From positions 1,628,335 to 1,692,334 of the forward strand of contig NZ_FWFR01000001.1 of the NCBI RefSeq assembly GCF_900172325.1: a DNA stretch of 64,000 bases, given 5' to 3'. This DNA is from Oceanibacterium hippocampi. Lineage in GTDB: Bacteria > Pseudomonadota > Alphaproteobacteria > Sneathiellales > Sneathiellaceae. Made by a program: the position numbers and the translations under genes. Positions 9,682 through 17,963 of this stretch are shown in pieces. The notes under the pieces are model-generated. The model saw only the letters and a list, made by a program, of their open reading frames with translations, did not search any database and was not told the DNA's origin. The stretch's first letter is position 1, and each line of letters opens with the position of its first letter.

Positions 9682-10475
9682 CGGCGCCGGCCGTGACGCA
9701 ACGCGTAATGCTCTCCGGCGGCGCGGTCGAGACGCGCTGGATCGGGCCGCCGCCCGACCGGGCGTCGACACTGGTCTTCCTGCACGAGGGGCTCGGCGCG
9801 ATCGGGATGTGGCGGGATTTTCCCGACCGCCTCGCCGCGCGGACCGGGATGGGGGCGCTGGTCTACAGCCGGTTCGGCTATGGCGGCTCGGACGCCTGCG
9901 CCCTGCCGCGTCCGCTCGGCTACATGCATGACGAGGCGGCCGGCCCGCTGCCCGAACTGCTCGACGCCTTCGCGGTCGAACGCGCGGTCCTGTTCGGCCA
10001 TTCCGACGGCGGCTCGATCGCCCTGATCCATGCCGGCGATCGGCCCCATCCGTCGCTTCGCGCGCTGGCGCTGGAGGCCGCCCATGTCTTCGTCGAGGAT
10101 GTCTCGGTTGCCAGCATCGCGGCGGCGAAGGAGGCTTACGAGTCGGCCGACCTGCGCGCCCGGCTGGCCCGCCATCACGGCGACAACGTCGATTGCGCCT
10201 TTCGCGGCTGGAACGACGCCTGGCTCGACCCGGCCTTCCGCGCCTGGAACCTGGAAGCGTTCCTGCCGGCGATCCGCGTGCCGGCGCTGGTCATCCAGGG
10301 CCGTGACGACGAATACGGCACCGCCCGTCAGGTCGACGCCATCGCCGCCGGCATGGGCGGGCGGGCCGAGACGTTGATGCTCGACGCGTGCGGTCATTCT
10401 CCCCATCGCGACCAGCCGGACCGGGTGATCGCCGCCGTCGCCGGTTTCCTCGAGCGGCACGCAATCGGCGGATAA
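9678..10475 (+). CDS. alpha/beta hydrolase
   Basis: The protein has an alpha/beta-hydrolase fold. FLHEGLGAIGMWRDFP gives the oxyanion region, GHSDGGS near residue 114 the nucleophile elbow with Ser, and CGHSPHRDQP near the C-terminus the catalytic His. The start is a TTG at 9678 overlapping the ligase stop as TTGA; a GTG at 9693 is the alternative. Translational coupling to benzoate-CoA ligase suggests a role in aromatic ester, amide or CoA-ester hydrolysis in the same pathway. Alpha/beta hydrolases are frequent in benzoate-CoA ligase operons, but the substrate is unknown. Confidence 0.85.
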   Translation: MTAPAVTQRVMLSGGAVETRWIGPPPDRASTLVFLHEGLGAIGMWRDFPDRLAARTGMGALVYSRFGYGGSDACALPRPLGYMHDEAAGPLPELLDAFAVERAVLFGHSDGGSIALIHAGDRPHPSLRALALEAAHVFVEDVSVASIAAAKEAYESADLRARLARHHGDNVDCAFRGWNDAWLDPAFRAWNLEAFLPAIRVPALVIQGRDDEYGTARQVDAIAAGMGGRAETLMLDACGHSPHRDQPDRVIAAVAGFLERHAIGG

Positions 10476-10530
10476 GGCGGCGTGCCGCGCCCCGTTCCCC
10501 GGCGCGCCCGCATCCGCTAGGATGCCTTTC

Positions 10531-10851
10531 ATGACAGCAGATCATCCGACCGCCGTGCAGCGGCGCTACCTTCGACTCGGGCTCGGCCAGCCCGGCGGCA
10601 AGCTCCCGCTGCACGACCGCAACGGTCAGCGGATCAAGCCGGCGACGATCCGCGCCTGCCTGGATCACGGCTGGGCGGTGCCCTGGACGCGCAACCCGAT
10701 CAAGCCCGACTGGCTGGTCTGCCGCCTGACGCCGGCCGGGGAGGCGGTGGCGACCGCCGGGGGCGTCGAGGACGACGATGAAGAGGGCGACGATCCCTGG
10801 CCCGGGACCGGCGCGGAGAGCCGCGGCGAGATGGTCGGCGATACGGACTAG
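10531..10851 (+). CDS. small conserved hypothetical protein
   Basis: This 106-aa cytosolic protein has a conserved-looking core (RRYLRLGLGQPGGKLPLHD, then a TIRACLDHGWAVPW segment) that resembles a small winged-helix or ribbon fold. An acidic tail follows (EDDDEEGDD). No family could be named with confidence. The ATG at 10531 is preferred over the one at 10522 because of AGGA spacing. It lies between the benzoate operon and the GNAT gene with separate spacing, so its operon membership is uncertain. Confidence 0.65.
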   Translation: MTADHPTAVQRRYLRLGLGQPGGKLPLHDRNGQRIKPATIRACLDHGWAVPWTRNPIKPDWLVCRLTPAGEAVATAGGVEDDDEEGDDPWPGTGAESRGEMVGDTD

Positions 10852-10935
10852 CGCCGGCGCCCGCCAGTCAGTAGCATCCGCGCTTCGATTTGTAACAATC
10901 CGGACTTCACGGAACCGCGCCGGAGACGCCGCGTC

Positions 10936-11442
10936 ATGACGATCCCCGATTCCGCCCGGCCCGCCGCCGAGGCGCCGATTCATGTCCGCGACAGCGGTCC
11001 GGACGACCTCGACGCGGTGTTGGCGATCCTGCCGCGGCTCGCCGCCTTCGAGCTGCCGCCGAAACGGGTCGCCGAGGATCTCTGGCGCCACGATGCCGCG
11101 CTGCTCCGCGCCAAGGTCGCGGGCGAACGTCCGGACTGCCACGTGCGGGTCGCCGAGGGGGAGGATGGCGCGCTGCTCGGGGTCGCCATCCTGACGCTTC
11201 GCCCGGAACCGATGAGCGGCGCGCCGTCGGCGCACCTGGAGGTTCTGGCGGTGGCCGAGGGCGCCGAGGGACGCGGCGTCGGCAGGGCGCTCATGGAAGC
11301 GACCGAGGCGGTTGCCGCCGGTCACGGCGCGCGCTCGGTCACGCTGCATGTCTTCGCCAACAACGACCGCGCCCGGCGGCTCTACGAGCGGGTCGGCTAT
11401 GCCAGCGAGATCCACCGCTACATCAAGCATCTGGACGATTGA
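10936..11442 (+). CDS. GNAT family N-acetyltransferase
   Basis: The 168-aa product shows the GNAT fold: HLEVLAVAEGAEGRGVGRALM (residues about 99-118) contains the acetyl-CoA pyrophosphate-binding R/QxxGxG/A motif, followed by VTLHVFANNDRARRLYERVGY, the motif B region. It transfers an acetyl group to an unknown amine. Its stop overlaps the open frame of the next gene, but the TetR start I prefer lies 53 bp further on. A stand-alone metabolic or resistance acetyltransferase is the neutral call. Confidence 0.9.
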   Translation: MTIPDSARPAAEAPIHVRDSGPDDLDAVLAILPRLAAFELPPKRVAEDLWRHDAALLRAKVAGERPDCHVRVAEGEDGALLGVAILTLRPEPMSGAPSAHLEVLAVAEGAEGRGVGRALMEATEAVAAGHGARSVTLHVFANNDRARRLYERVGYASEIHRYIKHLDD

Positions 11443-11495
11443 CGCCGGCTGCACTGCCGACAGGCCAACAAGAAACGAGAAAGCCGGACAACGCC

Positions 11496-12080
11496 ATGGG
11501 CCGCCCCGCCAAGTTTCCCGAGGACCGTATCCTGGACATGGCCGCCGAGCTCTGCGCGGCGGAAGGCGTCGAGGCGGTGACCGCGTCCGGCGTCGCCCGC
11601 GCGCTCGGCGCGCCGTCGGGTTCGATCTATCACCGCTTCTCCGGCCGGGCGGAGCTTCGCGCGACGCTCTGGTGCCGCACGCAGGAGCGTTTCCAGGCGA
11701 GCTATCTCGGCATCCTGGAAGGTGTCGACGACCCGGCCGCGGCGATCGCCGCCGGCGCCGTGCACGCGGTCCGCTGGTGCCGCGCCAACCCGGCCGAGGC
11801 GCGCATCCTGATCCTGCACCGGCGCGAGGAATTCGTGGCGCCCGAGTTGCCGGAGGCCCTTCTTGCCCGCGCCGCGGCGCTGGAGGCCGGCGCGACCCGC
11901 ATCCTCGACCACCTCGCCCGGGCGCTGCACGACGGGCCGACCGACTACGAGCGGCTGCATTTCATCGCCATCGGCGTGCCGCTCGCCGCCATGCGTCCCT
12001 ACCTCGAACGCGACGGCGCGATCCCGCCCTCGGTCGACAGCCTCGTCGACGACGCGATCATGACCCTGCTGGGGGGATAG
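11496..12080 (+). CDS. TetR/AcrR family transcriptional regulator
   Basis: The 194-aa product has an N-terminal TetR helix-turn-helix: residues 8-55, with VTASGVARALGAPSGSIYH as the HTH and recognition helix. A helical C-terminal ligand domain follows. I choose the ATG at 11496 (MGRPAKFP) rather than the frame opening at 11439, because TetR proteins normally begin a few residues before the first helix. It is 68 bp upstream of the DUF4396 membrane protein gene in the same direction, so it may regulate that gene and itself. The ligand is unknown. Confidence 0.92.
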   Translation: MGRPAKFPEDRILDMAAELCAAEGVEAVTASGVARALGAPSGSIYHRFSGRAELRATLWCRTQERFQASYLGILEGVDDPAAAIAAGAVHAVRWCRANPAEARILILHRREEFVAPELPEALLARAAALEAGATRILDHLARALHDGPTDYERLHFIAIGVPLAAMRPYLERDGAIPPSVDSLVDDAIMTLLGG

Positions 12081-12148
12081 GCCCGGCGCACGCGGCGGAA
12101 CTCCCGGCACGCGGGAACAAGGGTGCGTCTTGTGGCGTTCTGCCCGGC

Positions 12149-12883
12149 ATGGTTCCCGAATGGCTCCATATCCTGTCGATCGTCTCGCTCGTCCTCGGCC
12201 TGGGTTCGGCGCTCTGGCTCGCCGTCGATCTCTCGCGCCATCCGCAGCATATGTGGATCATGAACGTCGTCTGGCCGGCGACGGCGCTGTTCGGGCACGT
12301 GCTCGCCCTGTGGGGTTACTACGCCTACGGCCGGCTCGCGGCAGAGGAGCGGGTCGAGGCGGCCGGGGCGCGGGACGAAACCCAGCCGCACCGGCGCCGG
12401 ACGCCGTTTCCGGCGAGCGTCGGCAAGGGTGTCGCCCATTGCGGCGCGGGCTGCACGCTCGGTGACATCGTGGCCGAAAGCCTGGTCTTCCTGGTGCCCG
12501 CGGTCGCGGTCTGGGCGGGCTGGAAATCGCTGTTCGCGGACAAGATCTTCGCGATCTGGGTGGTCGACTATGTCTTCGCCTTCTCCTTCGGGATCGCCTT
12601 CCAGTATTTCACCATCAAGCCGATGCGCGGCCTCACCGTCGGCGAGGGCCTCGTCGAGGCGATCAAGGCCGACGCCGCCTCGCTGACCGCGTGGCAGGTC
12701 GGCATGTACGGCTTCATGGCGCTCGCCCATTTCGTGATCTTCGCCGGCCTGCTGGGCGTCGAACTCCGGAGCGACAGCGTTGAATTCTGGTTCATGATGC
12801 AGATCGCCATGCTGTTCGGTTTCGCGACCGCCTATCCGGTGAACTGGTGGCTGATCCGGCGCGGCGTGAAGGAGGCGATGTAG
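12149..12883 (+). CDS. DUF4396 family membrane protein
   Basis: This 244-aa integral membrane protein has about six hydrophobic segments. A central conserved motif HCGAGCTLGDIVAE near residue 96 is the DUF4396 hallmark, with a Cys pair and acidic residues in or next to a membrane segment. The family resembles copper- or metal-associated membrane proteins, but its function is not known. The start is the ATG at 12149; the frame is open far upstream but overlaps TetR there. Position after a TetR gene suggests regulated expression. Confidence 0.82.
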   Translation: MVPEWLHILSIVSLVLGLGSALWLAVDLSRHPQHMWIMNVVWPATALFGHVLALWGYYAYGRLAAEERVEAAGARDETQPHRRRTPFPASVGKGVAHCGAGCTLGDIVAESLVFLVPAVAVWAGWKSLFADKIFAIWVVDYVFAFSFGIAFQYFTIKPMRGLTVGEGLVEAIKADAASLTAWQVGMYGFMALAHFVIFAGLLGVELRSDSVEFWFMMQIAMLFGFATAYPVNWWLIRRGVKEAM

Positions 12884-12972
12884 GGATGGCGGACCGGCCC
12901 GCGACCGGCCGCGAGAAGCGGCGATGCCGCGCGACCGCGCCGGATCGTTCGGCGGTTGATGTCTGCCGGTCA

Positions 12973-12990
12973 TCGTCTATTCTCAGACGA
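12973..12990. repeat. short inverted repeat upstream of the NUDIX gene
   Basis: TCGTCT and AGACGA form perfect 6-bp arms around a 6-bp spacer, 78 bp before the NUDIX start, in the otherwise featureless 184-bp gap 12884-13067. No T-tract follows, so it is not a normal terminator. An operator or a small leader hairpin are both possible. Confidence 0.35.
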
Positions 12991-13067
12991 ATACGCACCG
13001 AAACGATCACAAACGAAAAAAGCAGGGGAGCCGGCCCGGCACCCCGGTGAGGAGTGAAACAACCGAC

Positions 13068-13505
13068 ATGCCGAAACCGGTCGACCCCGTCGAGCAGTCC
13101 GCCGCCCTTGCCTGGCGCCGGAAGAAGAAACGGGGTCTCGAATATCTTCTCGTGACCTCGCGCGACACCGGCCGCTGGGTCTTGCCGAAGGGCTATGTCG
13201 CGGATGGCCATACGCCGCCATCCTCGGCCGCGAAGGAGGCATGGGAAGAGGCCGGAATCAGGGGCGAGATCGCCGATCGCGAGATCGGCCGCTATTGCTA
13301 TCGCAAGCTTGAGATCAAGGGCGGCGGCACGCTGAACGTCGCCGTTTTCCCGCTGAAAGTCGCGGAACTGGCCGATTCATGGCCCGAAAAGAGCCAGCGG
13401 ACGCGAAAGTGGATGGATCCGGAGGCGGCGGCGAAGGCGGTCGCCGAACCGGAGCTCAAGACATTGCTCGCGGCCTTCGCCAGGCAGTTCGCCGAGACGG
13501 ACTGA
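13068..13505 (+). CDS. NUDIX hydrolase
   Basis: The 145-aa product has a NUDIX fold with the box G-x5-H-x7-KEAWEEAGI (residues about 43-66). The core EExxEE-like glutamates are kept in KEAWEEAG. The first Glu of the textbook box is replaced by His, as in the diphosphoinositol-polyphosphate-phosphohydrolase-like branch. It should cleave a nucleoside or inositol diphosphate-type substrate; the exact one is unknown. The ATG at 13068 is preferred over a GTG at 13047 because the GAGGAG site lies between them. Confidence 0.88.
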   Translation: MPKPVDPVEQSAALAWRRKKKRGLEYLLVTSRDTGRWVLPKGYVADGHTPPSSAAKEAWEEAGIRGEIADREIGRYCYRKLEIKGGGTLNVAVFPLKVAELADSWPEKSQRTRKWMDPEAAAKAVAEPELKTLLAAFARQFAETD

Positions 13506-13644
13506 TACGCTCGCCGGATCGGCGGGTGCCCGGCGGGCGGCTGGCGGGCCCCGAGCAAGCCGATCTTTCGGCGCTTCCACGGCCGCCCCGAATCCCGCTA
13601 GACTTCCGGCGCCGTCCAGCGGCATTTCTTTCGAGGAAACCATC

Positions 13645-14337
13645 ATGACCGGTTCGCTCGCCGCACTCGTCCTCGCCTCCGCCTGCTTCCTGGTCATTCA
13701 TGTCCTGCCGTCGACCGCGGCGCGGGGACGCCTTGTCGCCCGCCTTGGCGAGGGCGCCTACAGGGGGCTCTATTCGGCCATCTCGCTGGTGCTGATCGTC
13801 TGGATGTCGGTTGCCTACGGGGCGGTCGTGCCTGAGACGGTGCTGTGGGACCTGGGCGCGGCCGGCCGCTGGTGCGGCCTGGTGCTGATGGCGATCGCCT
13901 TCGTCCTGCTGATCGCCGGCGTCGGGACGCCGAACCCGACCGCCGCGGGCAGCGAGCGGTTGCTGCAGAAGGGCGTGGCGGCGCGCGGCATCGTCACCAT
14001 CACGCGCAACCCGATCATGTGGGCGATTGCCATCTGGTCGGCGGCGCATCTGCTCAACAACGGCGACCTGCCGTCGCTGGTCTTCTTCGGCAGTCTCGGC
14101 CTGCTCGCGATTGCCGGCACGATGCTGATCGAGGCCCGCAAGGCGCGGGCATTTCCCGGCCCGTGGAAGGAACTGACGGCGGTCACCTCCAACGTGCCCT
14201 TCGCCGCGCTGCTTTCCGGGCGCGGCCGGTTCTCGCTCGGCGGACTGTGGTGGCAGGCGCCGCTCGGCCTGGTATTCTATGCCGCCTTCCTGCACGGACA
14301 CGCGTGGCTGTTCGGCGTTTCGCCGCTGCCGCTCTAG
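13645..14337 (+). CDS. NnrU family membrane protein
   Basis: This 230-aa protein has about six transmembrane segments and the NnrU-type motif TRNPIMWAIAIWSAAHLLNNGD near residue 113, which includes the N-P-M of isoprenylcysteine methyltransferase-like folds. NnrU was named from denitrification clusters, and some relatives act in carotenoid isomerisation (Z-ISO). No denitrification or carotenoid gene is nearby, so a specific role is not assigned. GAGGAAAC lies just upstream of the ATG. Confidence 0.87.
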   Translation: MTGSLAALVLASACFLVIHVLPSTAARGRLVARLGEGAYRGLYSAISLVLIVWMSVAYGAVVPETVLWDLGAAGRWCGLVLMAIAFVLLIAGVGTPNPTAAGSERLLQKGVAARGIVTITRNPIMWAIAIWSAAHLLNNGDLPSLVFFGSLGLLAIAGTMLIEARKARAFPGPWKELTAVTSNVPFAALLSGRGRFSLGGLWWQAPLGLVFYAAFLHGHAWLFGVSPLPL

Positions 14338-14398
14338 GACGCGGTGCGATGAACCCGGAACCCCACCCGAATTCCCTGCCGGCGACGTCCAGCCCCGG

Positions 14399-17300
14399 CT
14401 AGCGGCGCCTCGTGCCGGATTTCTGGCGATCGCCGCCGGTCTCGGCAGCGGTTGCGCGCGGCTTCCCGGACGATTGCGCCCCGTGGTCGGCGGCGAGCCG
14501 CGCGGCCGCCTGTTCGCGTGGGGCGCCGGAAGCCTCGACGCCGGCGTCGAGGAGCGCCGAGAAGACCTCGACGCGGTTGCGGCCGCCGTTCTTGGCCGCG
14601 TAGAGCGCGCGGTCGGCAAGGCCCAACGGGGTCTGGATGTTGCTGTGGGTCCGCGTTGCCTCGGCGATGCCGATGCTGACCGTCATGTCGAAACGATGGG
14701 CACCGTGGACGATCGGCGTGGCGGCAATCCGTTCCCGGATACGCTCGGCCAGGACCCGGGCGCCGTCCAGCCGGGTGTTCGGCAACAGGATCGCGAATTC
14801 CTCGCCGCCGAGCCGGCTCAGCATGTCGCACTGGCGCAGCATCGGCGAAATCGTCCGGGCGAAGCTTCGCAGCGCCTCGTCGCCGGCGTCGTGGCCGAAG
14901 CGGTCGTTGATCCGCTTGAAATGGTCGATATCCAGCATCACCAGGCTGAGGCCGGTGCGATAGCGATGATGGCGGATCAGTTCGGCCTCGCCGGTGTCCA
15001 TGAAATGCCGGCGGTTCGCGAGATCGGTCAGCGAGTCGGTGGTGGCGAGGCGGGTCAGTTCCCGGTTGGTATGTTCGAGCTTCTGTTCGTATTCGACCTG
15101 GGGCGTGACGTCGAACATGGTGACCTGGACGGCCGGCTCGCCATGCCAGTTCGTCATCCGCCGGAGCACGTCGGCGTATTTGACCTGGCCGCTCTGGGCG
15201 CGATAGCGGAGCCGGGTCCGGTTGGTCGTTTCCGTGCCGGCGAGAAGGCGGGCCGTTGCCTCGGCGACCCCGGCGCGATCGCTCGGCTCGATCAGGATGC
15301 TGGCGGACGGCAGGGCCTCGATCTCGCTGCCGTCGCGATAGCCGAAGAAGCGGGCGAAGGAGTCGTTGGCGAACAGCGGCTTCATGTCGCGGTGGATCAG
15401 GATGCCCTGGATCGAGCCCTCGATGAGGTCCCGGAAACGCGATTCGCTGTCGCGCAGGGCGTTCTGGGCGCGGCGTTCCTCGGTGATGTCCCGTGCCGTG
15501 CCGCGATAGCCGACGAAGGCGCCGTCTTCGTCGAAGACCGGCTTGCCGGAGATGCTGCACCAGCGCTCGCCGGTCGCCGACCGGTTCGTGCGATAGGCGA
15601 AGTCCTTGAACGGGCGGCGGTTGCTCAGGTCGTCCTGGTGGGCGATCAGGGCGGCCGCGTCGGTGGTCGCGTCGATGATCTCGAACCGGCTCCGGCCGAG
15701 CAGCTCCGTCGGGTCGATGCCCCAGCGCTCGTGAATGCTCGACGAGAGGTAGGTGAAGCGAAGGTCGCTGTCCATTTCCCAGAACCAGTCGACGGATGCG
15801 TCGGCGAAATCGCGGAAGCGCTGTTCACTCCGCCGCGCGGCCTCCTCGGCCCTGCGCTGCTCCGTGACATCCTGCAGGATCCCGAAAATCGCGATGGCCT
15901 TGCCCTGCCAGTCCAGTTCCAGCATGCCGATCGTGTGGACATGCCGGATCTCGCCGTTCGGACGAACGAGGCGGGCATCGAACTCGTAGCCCTCGCTTTC
16001 CTCGATTGCCTTTTCGACCACGGCCCGCAGCCGCATCCAGTCCTCGGGGAGGTAACGTTCCCGGGCGTTTTCCCGGTCGGGCACGAAGGTTGCCGGGTCG
16101 CGGTCATGGATGCGGTACATCTCGGCCGACCAGTGCATCGCCCCGGATTCCAGGTCGAGCCGCCAATGGCCGAGCTTCGCGGCGCGCTCTGCGCCCTCCA
16201 GCAGGATATTGGTTTCGCGGAGCTGCGCCGAGGCCTCGCCGAGCTGCCGGGCGCGTTCCTCGACCAGTTCCTTCGAGCGCAGCAGCTCGCGCTCGTGGGT
16301 CACCTGGGCGGTCACGTCGATGAGCGTCACCTGCACCGCCGGTTCGCCCTGCCAGATGATCCGTTTGCGGAGCGCGTCGAGGCAGATCGGCGTGCCGTCG
16401 AGGCGGGTGTTCCAGATCCGCACCGAGGGCACGAAGTCCCGGCCCTCGACGACGGCGCTGGAATCGGCGAGCACCGCCTCGCGCATCTCGGGATCGATGT
16501 AGTCGAGGAGCGTGGGCAACGCGGTCACGTCGCCGGTCGATTCGAACCCGTACATGGTCGCGAAGGCGTCGTTGGCGAACAGTGGCACCAGATTGCGGTG
16601 GACCAGGATGCCCTGCAGCGAGCCGTCGATCAGGGCCCGGTAGCGGGCGTCGCTCTCCTGCAGCGAGTGCCGGACCTGGAGGATGTCGGTGACGTCGGAG
16701 AAGGCGAAGATGACCGCCGGTTGGCCCTCGTAGTCGAACTTCAGGGCCGAGGAAAAGATCGTGATCTCGCGGCCGTCCAGCCGACGCAGGTGAAGCTCGC
16801 GGTTGTGGTAGCTGCCATCGCGCTCGAAGATCACCTTGTTCTCGGCGAGCTCCGCGTCGTCGATATAGAAGTCGGCCGTCCGCATGCCGATTGCCGAACG
16901 GCCGTCCGTGCCGAGGGCGGCCGGCAGGCGGGCATTCTCGGCAATGATCTCGCCGTCCGGATAGCTGCTGATCCCGGCCGGGATCGGCAGCATCTCGAGA
17001 AATAGGCGGGAACGCTTCTCGCTTCGATCGCGTGCGAGTTCGGCGTCGCGCTGCTCGGTGATGTCCTGCAGCACGCCGAACAGGGCGGTCGCCTTGCCGT
17101 CGCTGTCGGCCTCGACGTGGCCGATGGCCCGGACATGGCGCAGTTCGCCGTCGGGTCTGACCAGCCGGACCGTCAGGTCCCAGCCCGGACCGCCATCGAT
17201 GGCATGCTGGACGGCGGCCGTGACGATTCCCCTGTCTTCCTCGTGATAGACGGCGAGGGCCGGTTCCAGCGAGGGCTCGAAGGAGTCCCGGTCGAAGCCG

Positions 17301-17824
17301 TAGATCCGGAATATCTCGTCGGACCAGAACAGCTCGCCGGTTTCCAGAACCAGCCGCCAGTGGCCGATCCGGGCGAGCCTTTCGGCATCGGCGAGCATGG
17401 CGCTCTTCTGGAGGATCACCGCCTCGGATCCGGGATCGTCGCCCTCAGGCGCGCCTCCGTCCGTCGCGGCATCGAAGTCGAGCAGGACGGTGCCGTCGGC
17501 CAGTGGCGTGAACGAGAGTTGCCGGATCCCGCCGCCCGGGCCGAATTCGCCTGTGACGGTCGCCGGGATGCCCGGATCGCGTGCCGCGTCGAGCGCCTCC
17601 GCGGCAGCAGGATGCTCCAGCATGCCGGCCAGGCCCTCGCTTGTCAGGGCGGTGTCGAACAGGCTGTTCCGGAGGGCGGCCCGGCCGTCGCGATCCAGGA
17701 TCGCGGCCGGAAATGCGCGAGTTTCCAGCAACGCGCCGGCGAGGCTCATGTCGCCGTTGGCGGTGGTGCGGCCGCTTTTCGCGGTCGCGGGAACGCCTGG
17801 CATGTCGGAATCCGCTCGCGTCAT
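14399..17824 (-). CDS. multi-PAS diguanylate cyclase
   Basis: The 1141-aa cytosolic protein consists of a PAS-like N-terminus, about six PAS domains (residues about 148-950) and a C-terminal GGEF domain. The active site reads GGEEF (1006-1010). An RxxD product-inhibition site, RQCD, lies five residues before it (997-1000), so c-di-GMP synthesis with feedback inhibition is expected. There is no EAL domain. The PAS array is an internal duplication of a three-domain block: the GHWRL-type PAS at about 154 and about 570, and the QGILxHR-type PAS at about 400 and about 825. No transmembrane segment is seen, so it senses internal signals. It follows the hybrid kinase gene by 139 bp on the same strand, with an AT-rich gap that could hold its own promoter. 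Confidence 0.93.
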   Translation of the reverse strand: MTRADSDMPGVPATAKSGRTTANGDMSLAGALLETRAFPAAILDRDGRAALRNSLFDTALTSEGLAGMLEHPAAAEALDAARDPGIPATVTGEFGPGGGIRQLSFTPLADGTVLLDFDAATDGGAPEGDDPGSEAVILQKSAMLADAERLARIGHWRLVLETGELFWSDEIFRIYGFDRDSFEPSLEPALAVYHEEDRGIVTAAVQHAIDGGPGWDLTVRLVRPDGELRHVRAIGHVEADSDGKATALFGVLQDITEQRDAELARDRSEKRSRLFLEMLPIPAGISSYPDGEIIAENARLPAALGTDGRSAIGMRTADFYIDDAELAENKVIFERDGSYHNRELHLRRLDGREITIFSSALKFDYEGQPAVIFAFSDVTDILQVRHSLQESDARYRALIDGSLQGILVHRNLVPLFANDAFATMYGFESTGDVTALPTLLDYIDPEMREAVLADSSAVVEGRDFVPSVRIWNTRLDGTPICLDALRKRIIWQGEPAVQVTLIDVTAQVTHERELLRSKELVEERARQLGEASAQLRETNILLEGAERAAKLGHWRLDLESGAMHWSAEMYRIHDRDPATFVPDRENARERYLPEDWMRLRAVVEKAIEESEGYEFDARLVRPNGEIRHVHTIGMLELDWQGKAIAIFGILQDVTEQRRAEEAARRSEQRFRDFADASVDWFWEMDSDLRFTYLSSSIHERWGIDPTELLGRSRFEIIDATTDAAALIAHQDDLSNRRPFKDFAYRTNRSATGERWCSISGKPVFDEDGAFVGYRGTARDITEERRAQNALRDSESRFRDLIEGSIQGILIHRDMKPLFANDSFARFFGYRDGSEIEALPSASILIEPSDRAGVAEATARLLAGTETTNRTRLRYRAQSGQVKYADVLRRMTNWHGEPAVQVTMFDVTPQVEYEQKLEHTNRELTRLATTDSLTDLANRRHFMDTGEAELIRHHRYRTGLSLVMLDIDHFKRINDRFGHDAGDEALRSFARTISPMLRQCDMLSRLGGEEFAILLPNTRLDGARVLAERIRERIAATPIVHGAHRFDMTVSIGIAEATRTHSNIQTPLGLADRALYAAKNGGRNRVEVFSALLDAGVEASGAPREQAAARLAADHGAQSSGKPRATAAETGGDRQKSGTRRR

Positions 17825-17963
17825 ATCGAACGCAGCCTATCGGCAACTCGTTAATGAGGACTGAATTTATATAATCACTGAATATATAGATCGCGCGGCG
17901 CGCAATGCTGTCGGCCGGGTCCCGCCGGGCGCGGAGAGTTCCCGGGGCGGAGGCGGGGTCGGG

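Noticed and set aside
14279-17005. 908-codon plus-strand frame opposite the diguanylate cyclase
   Set aside because: The minus strand shows PAS and GGEF motifs throughout, so the plus frame is a shadow.
17825-17963. Rho-independent terminator after the hybrid kinase gene
   Set aside because: GC-rich stretches and an AT-rich run are present, but no clean stem followed by a T-tract in the right orientation could be drawn.
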